Below the pieces are notes generated by a model. It saw only the letters and a program-made list of their open reading frames with translations. It was not told the origin of the DNA and made no database searches. Positions 1-9,926 of a stretch of 34,008 bases of DNA are shown piece by piece; position 1 is the first letter of the stretch; every line of letters begins with the position of its first letter. The translations under genes and the position numbers were made by a program. Source of the DNA: Davidsoniella eucalypti (taxonomy: Eukaryota; Ascomycota; Sordariomycetes; Microascales; Ceratocystidaceae); contig RMBW01000192.1 of the NCBI GenBank assembly GCA_004009845.1, positions 1 to 34,008 on the forward strand, given 5' to 3'.

Positions 1-24
1 CCGCGCCCTGGTAAGGAGGATACG

Positions 25-3000
25 ATGGAAGGCGAACAGATAGTTAGATTAGAGATGGGAGCTAAGGGAACGTATCTAGATTTATCTATGAATACTTTTT
101 CTACGAAGGCTCTCGTCGACAGTGGCTGTCTCTGCCTCGCCGTCGTTCCCCCGCGCCTACTCACCCACGCCACGAAGACTTTACCCATCGAACCTCGTAA
201 GGTATCCCTCGCCGCATCGCAAACCAGTCCCCCCGTCATCACCCAAATCGCCCAGTTCACACTACACTTGCCCGACCACCACGAGGACATATGGGCCTAC
301 GTCGTCCCCGGCCAGACCGAAGACCTGATACTCGGTCAACGCTGGCTCATCAACCACGACGTGCACTTGCACCCTCGTTCCGGACAAATTGAAGTCCCTA
401 CGGCCGAAGAACTGACACCTGACGAATTCCACAAGCTCTGCGACAACGACGACGACCTCGCCATCTACCGGATTACACTAGAGGACGTCAACAGAGCATT
501 AGCGCAAAAGGAACAGGAGAGACCTCCACTGCCTGAATGGTTAAGACCCGTAGCCTCTGCCTTCGAGGCAAAAGCGTCCAAGGACCTCCCGCCGCACCGG
601 CCTGGAGTGGACTTGAAGATCGAGCTGCTAGAGGGAAAGACGTTACCTATACAATCGCTGTACCCGTTGTCTCGCGCAGAGTTGTTGGTGATGCAGAAGA
701 CGCTGACGGAACTACTGGCTACTAAATGGATAAAGGACACAAAGTCTGAAGTGGGCTCTCCGGTGCTATTTGTAAAGAAACCTGGAGGTGGAATTCGTTT
801 CTGCGTAGACTACCGCGCAGTCAACGCTATTTCCAAAAAGGACTCATACCCCTTACCCCTTATCCATGACACCCTGCGGCAAATTTCGGAAGCCAAGTGG
901 GTGTCCAAGGTAGATGTCATTGCTGCCTTTCATCGCGTATTCGTATAGCCCCTGGCTATGAGGAGTTAACCGCTTTTCGGACTCCCCTAGGGGCCTTCGA
1001 ATGGAACGTGATCCCTTTCGGTTTGACTAATGCCCCTGCCGCTTTCCAGCGTTACATCAATTCGGTCCTTCGAAATGGCTAGAATCAGCTGCAGCGCTTA
1101 CATTGACGATGTGGACATTTACTCCAGTGGTACTGAGGAAGAACACAGGAAGTTAGTGCTCGAAATTGTCCACGCACTCGATCTCGCCGGCCTGCAACTC
1201 GACTTGCGCAAGTGTCACTTTCTGGCTAAGGAGATTAAGTTCCTCGGATTCATAGTCGGCCCAGGTATTGGTATCAAGGCTGACCCCGAGAAAACCCTAG
1301 CGATTCGTGAATGGAAACCACCTACGACATTGAAAGGTTTACGCGGGTTTATTGGCTTCGTGAATTTCTACAGAGATTTTGTGCCTCGACTGTCAGAATT
1401 AATGGCGCCTCTGGTAGGGTTAACCAAGAAGGACACCCCTTTCGTATGGTCTGATACCTGCGCTCACTCTTTTGCCGAAGTTAAGAAAGCCTTCCTTACT
1501 CCCCCTGTTCTGACTCCTTTTGACCCCCTGAAAGAAACTGTACTGACCGCCGACTCGTCTGGTTACGCCTTAGGAGCAGAATTATCCCAGCGAGGCGATG
1601 ATGGCCTTATGCACCCCATCGCCTTCCTCTCGCGCAAACTTACTCCCCCGGAAGCCAATTACCCGATTCACGACAAGGAGATGTTGGCTATTTACTGGTC
1701 CATTCGAGAATGGCGCCATTTCCTCCTAGGGGTTGATTTTGTGGTGTGGACTGACCACCGCAACCTGGAGTACTTTCGCACCAAGAGAACGCTTGCCGAG
1801 AGACAGCGTCGCTGGGGATATGAGCTCTCTGACTTTAGCTTCTGCCTGCGCCACCGCCCAGGCACAGAGCAAATCGTACCAGACGCCCTTTCAAGAAGGG
1901 ACCAGGACATGCCAGCCGACGAAAAGGACGATAGGCTGGCTAGTCGTGTGCACCAACTCCTCGAGAAGAGTGAGTCGAGCAATGACCTGGTAGTAATCGG
2001 CGCAGTTTGGGCTCAGGAGCCAGACAAGGATGCGCCGACTGACGATAACGCAACTAGAGAAGTAGTACCATCCCCTTTCGCTGACCCCGAGATGACTGAC
2101 CTATGGAACCAAGCCCTTGCCAATAATAACCGCTGGTGGCTGGCTCGTAAATTCGTACGAGATGAAGCTCGCTCGTTCCCCGCCGACTGGGGTCTGCAAT
2201 GGCAGATGAGCGAGTGTAAGGTTGACCAAGACGGACTGCTGCGCTGGCGTGATAGACTTTGGGTCCCATATTACGAACCCCTGAGAACCAAAATCATCCA
2301 GCAGACTCACGACTCTACTCTGGCCGGACACCCAGGAAGAGCAATCACTCGTGACCTTGTATCGCGCGAGTATGCCTGGCCTGGCCTGACTAACGACGTC
2401 CGACAATTCGTGTCCAACTGCTCCTCTTGCGGCAAGAGCAAGATCTGGCGAGAGCAGAAGCGCGGTCTACTGAAACCTCTGCCAGTACCGTCTAGACCCT
2501 GGGCTGAACTGGCAATGGACTTTATTGGCCCACTACCTACCTCTTCAGGCTATACTTCCATTCTGGGTGTCACCGACCGCCTGTCTAAGTCCCAGATACT
2601 GATCCCCATGTCGTCTACAACCGCACAAGCCACCGCTGAAGCCTTGCTAATCCATGTTTTCTCGCACCACGGTTTTCCTCAAGCAATCGTCTCCGACAGA
2701 GGGCCTCAATTTGCTCAATTATTTTGGGGAGAAGTATGTCGCCGATTCGGCATTCAGCGTCGCCTGTCCACAGCGTTCCATCCTCAGACGGATGGCAGCC
2801 AAGAACGCAGTAATCAGGAGATTGAGACATACCTGCGCAATTTCTGTTCCTTCGCCCAGGACGACTGGGCCTCCTTGCTGCCCCAAGCGCAACTCGCCCT
2901 AAACAACAGGATCTCTTCCGCTACAGGTCTCTCTCCTTTCTTCATGACCCACGGTTTTAACGTCGACATTATCGAACCATCTGTACAAGGGCCCCCAGCC

Positions 3001-3627
3001 TCGAATAAGTCTCCAGTGCGCGGGGCCCAGGATTGGTTAGCAAAGCTAAGTGATGCTACCCAGTTCGCTATTGTCGCCATGGCGGCCGCCCAAGAACACC
3101 AGGAGAACAGTGCTAACCGTCTTCGCCAGCCCTCTGAAAGTTTCAAAGTAGGAGACCTAGTTTACCTAAACACGAAGCACCTGACTACGGAAAGGCCTTC
3201 AAAGAAGCTAGACTGGCTAGCTAGACGGTACACTGTCCTGGAAGTTGTAGGCAGCCATAACGTTCGCCTGAACGTACCCTCGGATATTCACCCAGTCTTT
3301 CATGTAAGCCTCATACGACGCGCCCCAAACAACCCCTTGCCATCTCAGGAGATTCAGGACGATGAGCCTGTCGCAATCACGGCTAGGGAAGCGCTTGAGG
3401 ACCCCTCATTGGAGGCTGGTGAGTACAGGGTGGAGGCAATATTGAAACAGCGCACTTCCCGAGGTCACAAGCAAGCCCTCGTCAAATGGCTAGGCTACCA
3501 AGATGCGACGTGGGAACCCCTGGAACATGTGGAAGACACTGTTGCCTGGCGCATCTTCACGGAGAAAACCAAGAAGAACTGGGATGTCACTGTCCAGTCT
3601 CTGTACTCTGCCTGGTTATTGTCGTAG
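25..3627 (+). pseudogene. pol: Element A pol polyprotein, frame-broken in RT
   Basis: This encodes aspartic protease (VDSG near residue 32), reverse transcriptase, RNase H, integrase and a C-terminal chromodomain. ATG at 25 starts MEGEQIVRLEMG, the same start as in element C. Compared with B and C, an extra CG at about 934-937 shifts frame and brings in a TAG at 946-948. Single-base losses near 1072-1076 and 1080-1083 restore the original frame just before the catalytic YIDD (about 1100). Only the RT palm segment between residues 304 and 353 is therefore misread. Downstream are RNase H (TDHRNLEYF), the integrase HHCC zinc finger (about 2310-2430), the DDE core (MDFIGPLP, SDRGPQF, NQEIE) and a chromodomain with WLGYQDATWEPLEHV near 3490-3530. 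As read it would give no functional RT. The function call is certain; whether the breaks are biological or assembly errors is open. Confidence 0.92.
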
Positions 3628-3915
3628 AGCAAATCCGACAAGGGCTATGGCGTGACCCTCGACACACGCAACCCTCCCCGCTGGAGGCTATGCCGCAGAC
3701 CAATGCGCCACGACGACCGCTTGCGCCCCTGGCGCCTACCGCTTCCGGTACCTTTACCCTGTTTGGAAGGTGTTATTCTTGTTTTATTGGATTGTTACCA
3801 TGGCTCATCTTGTTTTCTGTTATTTGTCATATTGCATTGGTTGTTTGAAGGAGCTTTCTATGGGTTTTTGTTGTAAAATTAGTAAATTTTTTCTGCCGGT
3901 GGGGGGGGAGACTAT
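3628..3915 (+). other. Element A 3' noncoding region and polypurine tract
   Basis: No convincing coding potential lies between the pol stop and the LTR. The final bases (about 3897-3915) read as a run of eight or nine G followed by AGACTAT, directly abutting the LTR's TGTAA. The same tract precedes the LTRs of B and I. It is the expected RNase H-resistant primer for plus-strand DNA synthesis. Confidence 0.8.
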
Positions 3916-4094
3916 TGTAAGGGTCTAAGGCCCATCAGTATTGGCCAAGTCATGCCTTGGCCCTACTTGACTTTGACATAAATAGGGACCGATTCCCTCG
4001 TAGTTTAGTCTTAGTTTCTCTTTCTCCCTCATCGGTCTCAATTCAATCCACTTTTACGACCATTTTTCCTTGCAAATCCTCGTATATCGTCTCA
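3916..4094 (+). repeat. Element A 3' LTR (179 bp, subfamily 1)
   Basis: It begins TGTAAGGGTC and ends ATATCGTCTCA, so it has TG...CA termini, and it follows a polypurine tract. It contains a TATA-like ATAAATA at about 3978, a CT-rich stretch, then ATCGGTCTCAA at 4031-4041, the predicted transcript start (see the PBS entries of C and G). At 179 bp it is short for a fungal gypsy LTR, which fits the Tf1/sushi type of compact LTR. A near copy, inverted, is the C LTR at 16424-16602. Confidence 0.92.
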
Positions 4095-5244
4095 CCCGCG
4101 ATACCTACCCTGAATCTGACCGTGGTCGCCAACCCTCGCGTGAAGCCGACCGTCTGGACTCTCTGCAAACTGACATGGTAGAAATGAAGTCTATGATGAA
4201 TCGACTCGGTCAAATGCTGTTCGCCAAAGAGCGTCATGATACTGCCGCTCCTCCGCTACCGCCTGCCCCTGCTCCTCAGCCACTACCCGTCTCGTCCAGC
4301 CAAAACCTACCCCGTCAGGTCCAGCCTCTACTTAGCGAATTCAGCGGCTTGCACTCTGACTACGAGATCTGGAGAAGACTGGCAACGAACAAGATGTTAA
4401 TCGATGGAACAGCCCTAGGCGGTGACCTCTCCAAAGCAGTCTACCTGTACGGCCGCTTAGGCACGAACACGCAAGCCAAGTTGAACGTCTTTTTCGACTC
4501 TATCTGCCAACGATCCAGACCCTACGATCTGCTGCTGGAGAAACTCGACGATATGTTCCGGTCGCGAGAACGACTCACTAACGCTCGCATCGCCTTCTAC
4601 AAGTCCGCTCAGGGAGATCGTGAAACCTTCAAGGCCTTCCACCTCCGATTCGAAACCCTAGCCATGGAAGCCGGCATTCACGACGACACCACGTTGATCG
4701 ACATCCTACGTTCTGCCATGCGTGACGATTTGGTTGAACGCACCGGATGGGCTTGGGAGTCCAACTCATACCACGCCATCATTGACAGCCTCTTGAAGCA
4801 CTTCGACCGCCCCACTGGTAAGCGCCGCATCGTTGAGTCCACCCCTAAGCCCGAGCACACCAAGTCGAGTAACTGGAGAGAGCGGCCTGACCAACAGACC
4901 CGTCGGGAGAACCGCCCTCAGCTTGCTACCCGCTCAGACAGACCAAAACTGTCCGAGTCGGAACGACACCGGTTAATGCGCGAAAACGCATGCTTTATCT
5001 GTGGACTCAAGGATCACATCGCACGCCGTTGCCCCCAGCGCTCTTCCCAGCCAGGTCCCTCCAACAACCAGCTGTCTATCAACGCCATACGCACGGTAAT
5101 GCGTGAGGAAATCGCGAAGTATGACGAACGGGCCATGGATCGTGTGCTACCTCCCCTGACAACACCACTACGACGGTAGCCAAGGTCGACTCTAAGGTAG
5201 CGGAGAACGGGTCTGAATACGACCTAATTGAACTGGATTTTTAG
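4095..5244 (+). pseudogene. gag: Element B gag, 5' truncated and frameshifted near the C-terminus
   Basis: This is a capsid/nucleocapsid precursor. Visible parts are a coiled-coil-like stretch (DRLDSLQTDMVEMKSMMNRL), a capsid core that can be lined up with C gag (EFSGLHSDYEIW...YLYGRLG), and one CCHC zinc knuckle, CFICGLKDHIARRC, at about 4990-5031. The open frame starting at ATG 4070 lies partly in A's LTR, so that ATG is accidental. The frame closes early at 5177-5179. Comparison with C gag and with the downstream frame suggests loss of one C in the CTCCCCTG run near 5151-5157; the other frame then runs on to the conserved gag terminus LDF and a TAG at 5242-5244. The last ~28 residues are thus out of frame. 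Confidence 0.85.
5235..5241 (+). promoter_or_regulatory. Candidate -1 ribosomal frameshift site of element B
   Basis: The heptamer G_GAT_TTT is followed directly by TAG, the stop of the ancestral gag frame. Moving back one base opens a frame without stops from 5235 through to the pol ORF. G GAU UUA is an established retroviral pro-pol slip site (mouse mammary tumour virus), and this differs from it only in the last base. The same heptamer and stop occur in element C. Confidence 0.6.
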
Positions 5245-5312
5245 GTGGTCAGGACAAGTCGCGCCCTGACCAGGAGGATACGAAGATAGGGGAAGAGATA
5301 GTTAGAACTCAG

Positions 5313-8300
5313 ATGGGAGCTAAAGGTTTATACTTAGATTTGTCTATTAATGAACTTTCGACTAAAGCTCTCGTCGACAGTGGCTGCCTCTGCCTCGCCG
5401 TCGTCCCTCCGCGCCTACTCCCCTACGCTACCCAAACCCAGCCTATCGAGCCTCGCAAGGTCTCCCTCGCCTCCTCCCAGTCCGACCCCCCGGTCATCAC
5501 TCAGATAGCACAGTTTACGCTACATCTACCTGACCACCACGAGGACATTTGGGCCTACGTCGTCCCCGGCCAAACCGAAGACCTGATACTCGGTCAACGC
5601 TGGCTCATCAACCACGATGTACACCTGCACCCTCGTTCTGGACAGATTGAAGTCACTACAGCTGAGGAGTTAACACCTGAGGAATTCCACAAACTCTGCG
5701 ACAACGACGACACTGCTGTTTACCGCATCACACTAGAAGATGTTAACAGAGCGTTGGAACAGAAAGAACTGGAAAGACCACCCCTCCCAGAATGGTTAAG
5801 ACCTGTTGCCTCTGCGTTCGAAGCCAAAGCCTCGAAGGACCTCCCGCCACACCGGCCTGGAGTAGACTTGAAAATCGAGCTGCTGGAAGGGAAGACATTA
5901 CCTGTACAATCGTTGTATCCGCTGTCTCGCGCAGAACTATTGGTAATGCAGAAGACATTGACCGAACTGTTGTCTACAAGATGGATAAAGGACACAAAGT
6001 CTGAAGTGGGCTCTCCAGTGCTATTTGTAAAGAAACCTGGAGGTGGAATTCGTTTCTGCGTAGACTACCGCGCAGTCAACGCTATTTCCAAAAAGGACTC
6101 ATACCCCTTACCCCTTATCCATGACACCCTTCGGCAAATCTCGGCTGCTAAATGGGTCTCCAAGGTCGACGTTATTGCCGCATTTCATCGTATTCGGATT
6201 GCCCCTGGTTCTGAGGAGTTAACCGCCTTTCGGACTCCCCTAGGGGCCTTTGAATGGAACGTGATCCCTTTCGGTTTGACTAATGCCCCTGCTGCTTTCC
6301 AGCGTTACATCAATTCGGTCCTTCGGAAATGGCTAGGCATCAGCTGCAGCGCCTACATCGACGATGTGGACATCTACTCCAGTGGTACTGAAGAGGAGCA
6401 CAGGAAGTTAGTGCTTGAAATTGTCCACGCACTCGATCTCGCCGGCCTGCAACTCGACCTCCGCAAGTGCCAGTTCCTAGCTAAGGAAATCAAGTTCCTC
6501 GGCTTCATCGTCGGCCCAGGTATTGGCATCAAGGCAGACCCTGAGAAAACCCTTGCAATTCGCAACTGGAATTCTCCCACAACTTTGAAAGGTCTACGTG
6601 GTTTCATCGGCTTTGTCAACTTCTATCGAGACTTTGTGCCTCGACTGTCCGAAATGATAGCGCCGATGGTAGGGTTAACCAAGAAGGATACTCCCTTTGT
6701 CTGGTCTGACGCATGTGCACACGCTTTCGCCGAGGTTAAGAAAGCCTTCCTCACTCCCCCTGTCCTGACCCCTTTCGACCCGTTGAGAGAAACGGTATTG
6801 ACCGCGGACTCTTCCGGTTACGCACTAGGAGCAGAGTTGTCCCAGCGAGGAGACGATGGTCTCATGCACCCCATTGCTTTTCTCTCACGCAAGCTTACAC
6901 CCCCCGAAGCCAATTACCCCATTCATGATAAGGAGATGTTGGCTATCTACTGGTCCATTCGAGAATGGCGCCATTTCCTCCTAGGGGTTGACTTCGTGGT
7001 GTGGACCGACCACCGTAACTTGGAGTACTTTCAAACCAAGAGAACGCTGGCCGAGAGACAACGCCGCTGGGGATATGAGCTTTCGGACTTTAGTTTCTGC
7101 CTACGCCACCGCCCAGGTACTGAGCAAGTTGTGCCAGACGCCCTGTCTAGAAGGGACCAGGACATGCCAGCCAACGAAAGTGACGACAGGCTGGCTAGTC
7201 GCTTCCACCAACTCCTCGAGAAGAGTGAGTCAAGCAACGACCTGGTGGTAATCGGCGCAGTTTGGGCTCAGGAGCCTGACAAGGACGCGCCGACTGACGA
7301 CAAGGCGACTAAGGAAGCTGTGACCTCCCCCTTCGCGGACCCCGAGATGACTAGCCTATGGAACCAGGCTCTGACCCAATGCAACCGTTGGTGGTTAGCT
7401 CGTAAACTAGTACGAGAAGGAGCTCGCTCATTCCCAGCCGACTGGGGTTTGCAATGGCAAATGAGTGAGTGCAAGCTAGACTCTGAAGGTAGACTACGCT
7501 GGCGCGATAGACTTTGGGTCCCTCACCACGAACCCCTGAGGACCAGAATCATCCAGCAAATTCACGACTCTACCCTCGCAGGCCACCCCGGCAGAGCAAT
7601 CACCCGTGACTTAGTTTCGCGCGAATACGCCTGGCCTGGCCTAACCAACGATGTCCGACAATTCGTGTCGAATTGCTCTTCTTGTGGAAAAAGCAAGATT
7701 TGGCGAGAACAGAAGCGCGGCCTTTTGAAACCCCTGCCAGTACCATCCAGACCTTGGTCTGAACTGGCCATGGATTTTATCGGCCCATTACCCCCTTCTG
7801 CTGGTTGCACTTCTATTCTAGGAGTCACCGACCGCCTGTCGAAGTCGCAAATCCTGATCCCCATGAAGGCCATTACCGCACAAGCCACTGCTGAAGCCCT
7901 GCTGATTCACGTCTTTTCCCACCACGGCTTCCCCCTTGCAATCGTCTCCGACAGAGGGCCTCAATTTGCTCAGCTGTTTTGGGGCGAAGTATGCCGTCGC
8001 TTTGGGATTCAACGCCGCCTATCTACTGCCTTCCACCCCCAGACTGATGGTAGTCAGGAGCGCAGCAATCAGGAGATTGAAACGTACTTGCGCAATTTCT
8101 GTTCCTTCGCACAGGACGACTGGGCCTCACTACTACCCCAAGCGCAATTGGCCCTCAACAACCGCATTTCCTCAACCACTGGCCTCTCCCCTTTCTTCAC
8201 CACTCATGGTTTCAACGTGGACATTATTGAGCCCTCCGTTCAAGGTCCCCCTGCCTCTGACAAATCTCCTGTTTGTGGTGCCCAGGAATGGCTGTCCAAA

Positions 8301-8945
8301 CTAAGCGACGCAACCCAATTCGCGATCGTAGCTATGGCTGCCACCCAGGAACACCAAGAAACCAGCGCCAACCGTCTCCGTCAACCATCCGAGAGTTTCA
8401 GAGTGGGAGATAAGGTATACCTCAACACGAAGAACCTGACCACGGAGAGACCGTCCAAGAAGTTAGACTGGTTGGCCAGACTGTACACAGTCCTAGAGGT
8501 TACAGGCACTCACAACGTACGATTGAACGTGCCCACAGGCATCCATCCTGTCTTCCACGTAAGCCTAATCCGCCGAGCTCCCAACAACCCCTTACCCTCG
8601 CAGGAAGTACCTGATGATGAGCCCGCAGCTATCACGGCTAGGGAAGCACTTGAAGACGACTCTGTGGAAACAGGCGAGTACAGAGTGGAAGCAATCGTCA
8701 AGCAACGTACCCGCCATGGACACACGCAAGCCTTGGTCAAATGGAAAGGTTACCAAGATGCTACCTGGGAACCACTGGAACATGTGAAGGACACTGCAGC
8801 ATGGTTGGTCTTCACGGAGAAGACGAAAAAGAATTGGAACGTGACCCTCCAATCCCTTTACACTGCCTGGTTGCTACCAGAGGATGGCCCCGAGAAGGAC
8901 CATGGTACGAGTATGGACACACGCAGTCCACTGATGGTAGGCTAA
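5313..8945 (+). CDS. pol: Element B Pol polyprotein (protease-RT-RNase H-integrase-chromodomain)
   Basis: This 1210-residue open frame carries every expected domain. The protease active site is VDSG at about 21-24. RT runs from about 180 to 400 with VDYRAVN, PFGLTNAPAAF and catalytic YIDD near 348. RNase H has TADSSGYALG and TDHRNLEYF near 565. The integrase has an HHCC finger (about 750-790) and DDE core (MDFIGPLP ~820, SDRGPQF ~879, QEIE ~920). The chromodomain at about 1123-1175 includes VKWKGYQDATWEPLEHV. The ATG used by A and C to open pol is AAG here (about 5282), so 5313 is only the first Met. The frame stays open upstream to 5235, which favours translation as a Gag-Pol fusion by frameshifting. 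It is intact and could supply enzyme in trans, though B's own gag is damaged. Confidence 0.93.
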   Translation: MGAKGLYLDLSINELSTKALVDSGCLCLAVVPPRLLPYATQTQPIEPRKVSLASSQSDPPVITQIAQFTLHLPDHHEDIWAYVVPGQTEDLILGQRWLINHDVHLHPRSGQIEVTTAEELTPEEFHKLCDNDDTAVYRITLEDVNRALEQKELERPPLPEWLRPVASAFEAKASKDLPPHRPGVDLKIELLEGKTLPVQSLYPLSRAELLVMQKTLTELLSTRWIKDTKSEVGSPVLFVKKPGGGIRFCVDYRAVNAISKKDSYPLPLIHDTLRQISAAKWVSKVDVIAAFHRIRIAPGSEELTAFRTPLGAFEWNVIPFGLTNAPAAFQRYINSVLRKWLGISCSAYIDDVDIYSSGTEEEHRKLVLEIVHALDLAGLQLDLRKCQFLAKEIKFLGFIVGPGIGIKADPEKTLAIRNWNSPTTLKGLRGFIGFVNFYRDFVPRLSEMIAPMVGLTKKDTPFVWSDACAHAFAEVKKAFLTPPVLTPFDPLRETVLTADSSGYALGAELSQRGDDGLMHPIAFLSRKLTPPEANYPIHDKEMLAIYWSIREWRHFLLGVDFVVWTDHRNLEYFQTKRTLAERQRRWGYELSDFSFCLRHRPGTEQVVPDALSRRDQDMPANESDDRLASRFHQLLEKSESSNDLVVIGAVWAQEPDKDAPTDDKATKEAVTSPFADPEMTSLWNQALTQCNRWWLARKLVREGARSFPADWGLQWQMSECKLDSEGRLRWRDRLWVPHHEPLRTRIIQQIHDSTLAGHPGRAITRDLVSREYAWPGLTNDVRQFVSNCSSCGKSKIWREQKRGLLKPLPVPSRPWSELAMDFIGPLPPSAGCTSILGVTDRLSKSQILIPMKAITAQATAEALLIHVFSHHGFPLAIVSDRGPQFAQLFWGEVCRRFGIQRRLSTAFHPQTDGSQERSNQEIETYLRNFCSFAQDDWASLLPQAQLALNNRISSTTGLSPFFTTHGFNVDIIEPSVQGPPASDKSPVCGAQEWLSKLSDATQFAIVAMAATQEHQETSANRLRQPSESFRVGDKVYLNTKNLTTERPSKKLDWLARLYTVLEVTGTHNVRLNVPTGIHPVFHVSLIRRAPNNPLPSQEVPDDEPAAITAREALEDDSVETGEYRVEAIVKQRTRHGHTQALVKWKGYQDATWEPLEHVKDTAAWLVFTEKTKKNWNVTLQSLYTAWLLPEDGPEKDHGTSMDTRSPLMVG

Positions 8946-9179
8946 GGCAGCAATATTGGCTGCACCACCTTGGTCACCTGCACACCCGAGCGTCTGCAGG
9001 ATAAGATTGCTGACCTATTTTGGAGTTATTTCTGTTTCTGGAGTTATTTCTGTTTTTGGATATTGAGTACCCTGGTACTATACGGTTTTAAGTTTGTATA
9101 CACCATGCTACAGGGGTGTTTTTTGTATGTTTAGACGTAAAATTAGTGTAATTTTTCTGCCGATGGGGGGGGAGACTAT
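8946..9179 (+). other. Element B 3' noncoding region and polypurine tract
   Basis: No gene is seen. An 18-bp unit beginning TGGAGTTATTTCTG occurs twice in tandem at 9021-9056, and element I has the same pair. The polypurine tract, eight G then AGACTAT, occupies about 9163-9179 and abuts the LTR. Confidence 0.75.
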
Positions 9180-9360
9180 TGTAAGAGACTAAGGCCTAGT
9201 AAGGTTAGCCAAGGCATTCCTTGTCAGTACTAGAATCGGCTATAAGTAGGGACCTATTCCCGCCGATTATTAGTCTTAGTTTCTCTTTCTCCTTCATCGG
9301 TCTCAATCGAATCATTCTTTTACGACCAGTTTTCTTCGCAACTCCTCGTATATCGTCTCA
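9180..9360 (+). repeat. Element B 3' LTR (181 bp, subfamily 2)
   Basis: It runs from TGTAAGAGAC to ATATCGTCTCA. It has a TATAAGTA box at 9241-9248, a CT-rich stretch and the ATCGGTCTCAA motif at 9296-9306. It is nearly identical to LTRs at 20340-20520 (inverted) and 21334-21514. Its U3 differs from subfamily 1, whereas the CT tract and the R/U5 end are shared. Confidence 0.93.
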
Positions 9361-9897
9361 CCTACTTTGAAACTTTCAGAGGGCTGGCGAAGACGGTTAG
9401 CACTGTTCTCCTGGTGTTCTTGGGCGGCCGCCATGGCGACAATAGCGAACTGGGTGGCATCACTTAGCTTTGCTAACCAATCCTGGGCTCCGCGCACTGG
9501 AGACTTATTCGAGGCTGGGGGCCCTTGTACAGATGGTTCGATAATGTCGACGTTAAAACCGTGGGTCATGAAGAAAGGAGAGAGGCCTGTAGCGGAAGAG
9601 ATCCTGTTGTTCAAGGCGAGTTGTGCTTGGGGCAGCAAGGAGGCCCAGTCGTCCTGTGCGAAGGAACAGAAATTGCGAAGGTATGTCTCAATCTCCTGAT
9701 TACTGCGTTCTTGGCTGCCATCCGTCTGAGGATGGAACGCTGTGGACAGGCGACGCTGGATGCCGAATCGGCGACATACTTCTCCCCAGAATAATTGAGC
9801 AAATTGAGGCCCTCTGTCGGAGACGATTGCTTGAGGAAAACCGTGGTGCGAGAAAACATGGATTAGCAAGGCTTCAGCGGTGGCTTGTGCGGTTGTA

Positions 9898-9926
9898 GAT
9901 GACAAAAAAAAAAAAAAAAAGATGAC
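9898..9926 (+). mobile_element. Poly(A)-only retro-insertion with target-site duplication
   Basis: Seventeen A residues (9904-9920) sit between two copies of GATGAC (9898-9903 and 9921-9926). Allowing for ambiguity with the A-run, the duplication can be read as 8 bp, AGATGACA. Elements A and B have no insertion here. This looks like target-primed reverse transcription that copied only a poly(A) tail, an extreme 5' truncation of the local LINE. Confidence 0.8.

Larger units (their letters stand above)
1..4094 (+). mobile_element. Element A: Ty3/gypsy chromovirus (subfamily 1), 3' part
   Basis: The window opens just upstream of pol of a chromodomain-containing Ty3/gypsy element. Pol, a 3' noncoding stretch, a G-rich polypurine tract and a 179-bp LTR follow in canonical order. 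The 5' LTR and gag lie to the left of the window. Subfamily assignment rests on its LTR, which differs at only about 5 of 179 positions from the LTR of element C, and on near-identical pol. The base after its LTR (4095) is in the middle of another element's gag, so A appears to have inserted into element B; the matching target-site copy would be outside the window. Confidence 0.93.
4095..9360 (+). mobile_element. Element B: chromovirus (subfamily 2), gag to 3' LTR
   Basis: This contains gag (5' truncated by A), a frameshift signal, an uninterrupted pol, a polypurine tract and a 181-bp 3' LTR. Its 5' LTR and first part of gag lie left of element A, outside the window. On the right, base 9361 resumes the antisense pol of element C, so B inserted in C's integrase region. 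Its LTR differs from that of G at 3 of 181 positions, so this subfamily has moved recently. Confidence 0.93.

Noticed and set aside
4070..4094. ATG 4070 as the real start of B gag
   Set aside because: It lies in element A's LTR; the frame is open only because A inserted there.
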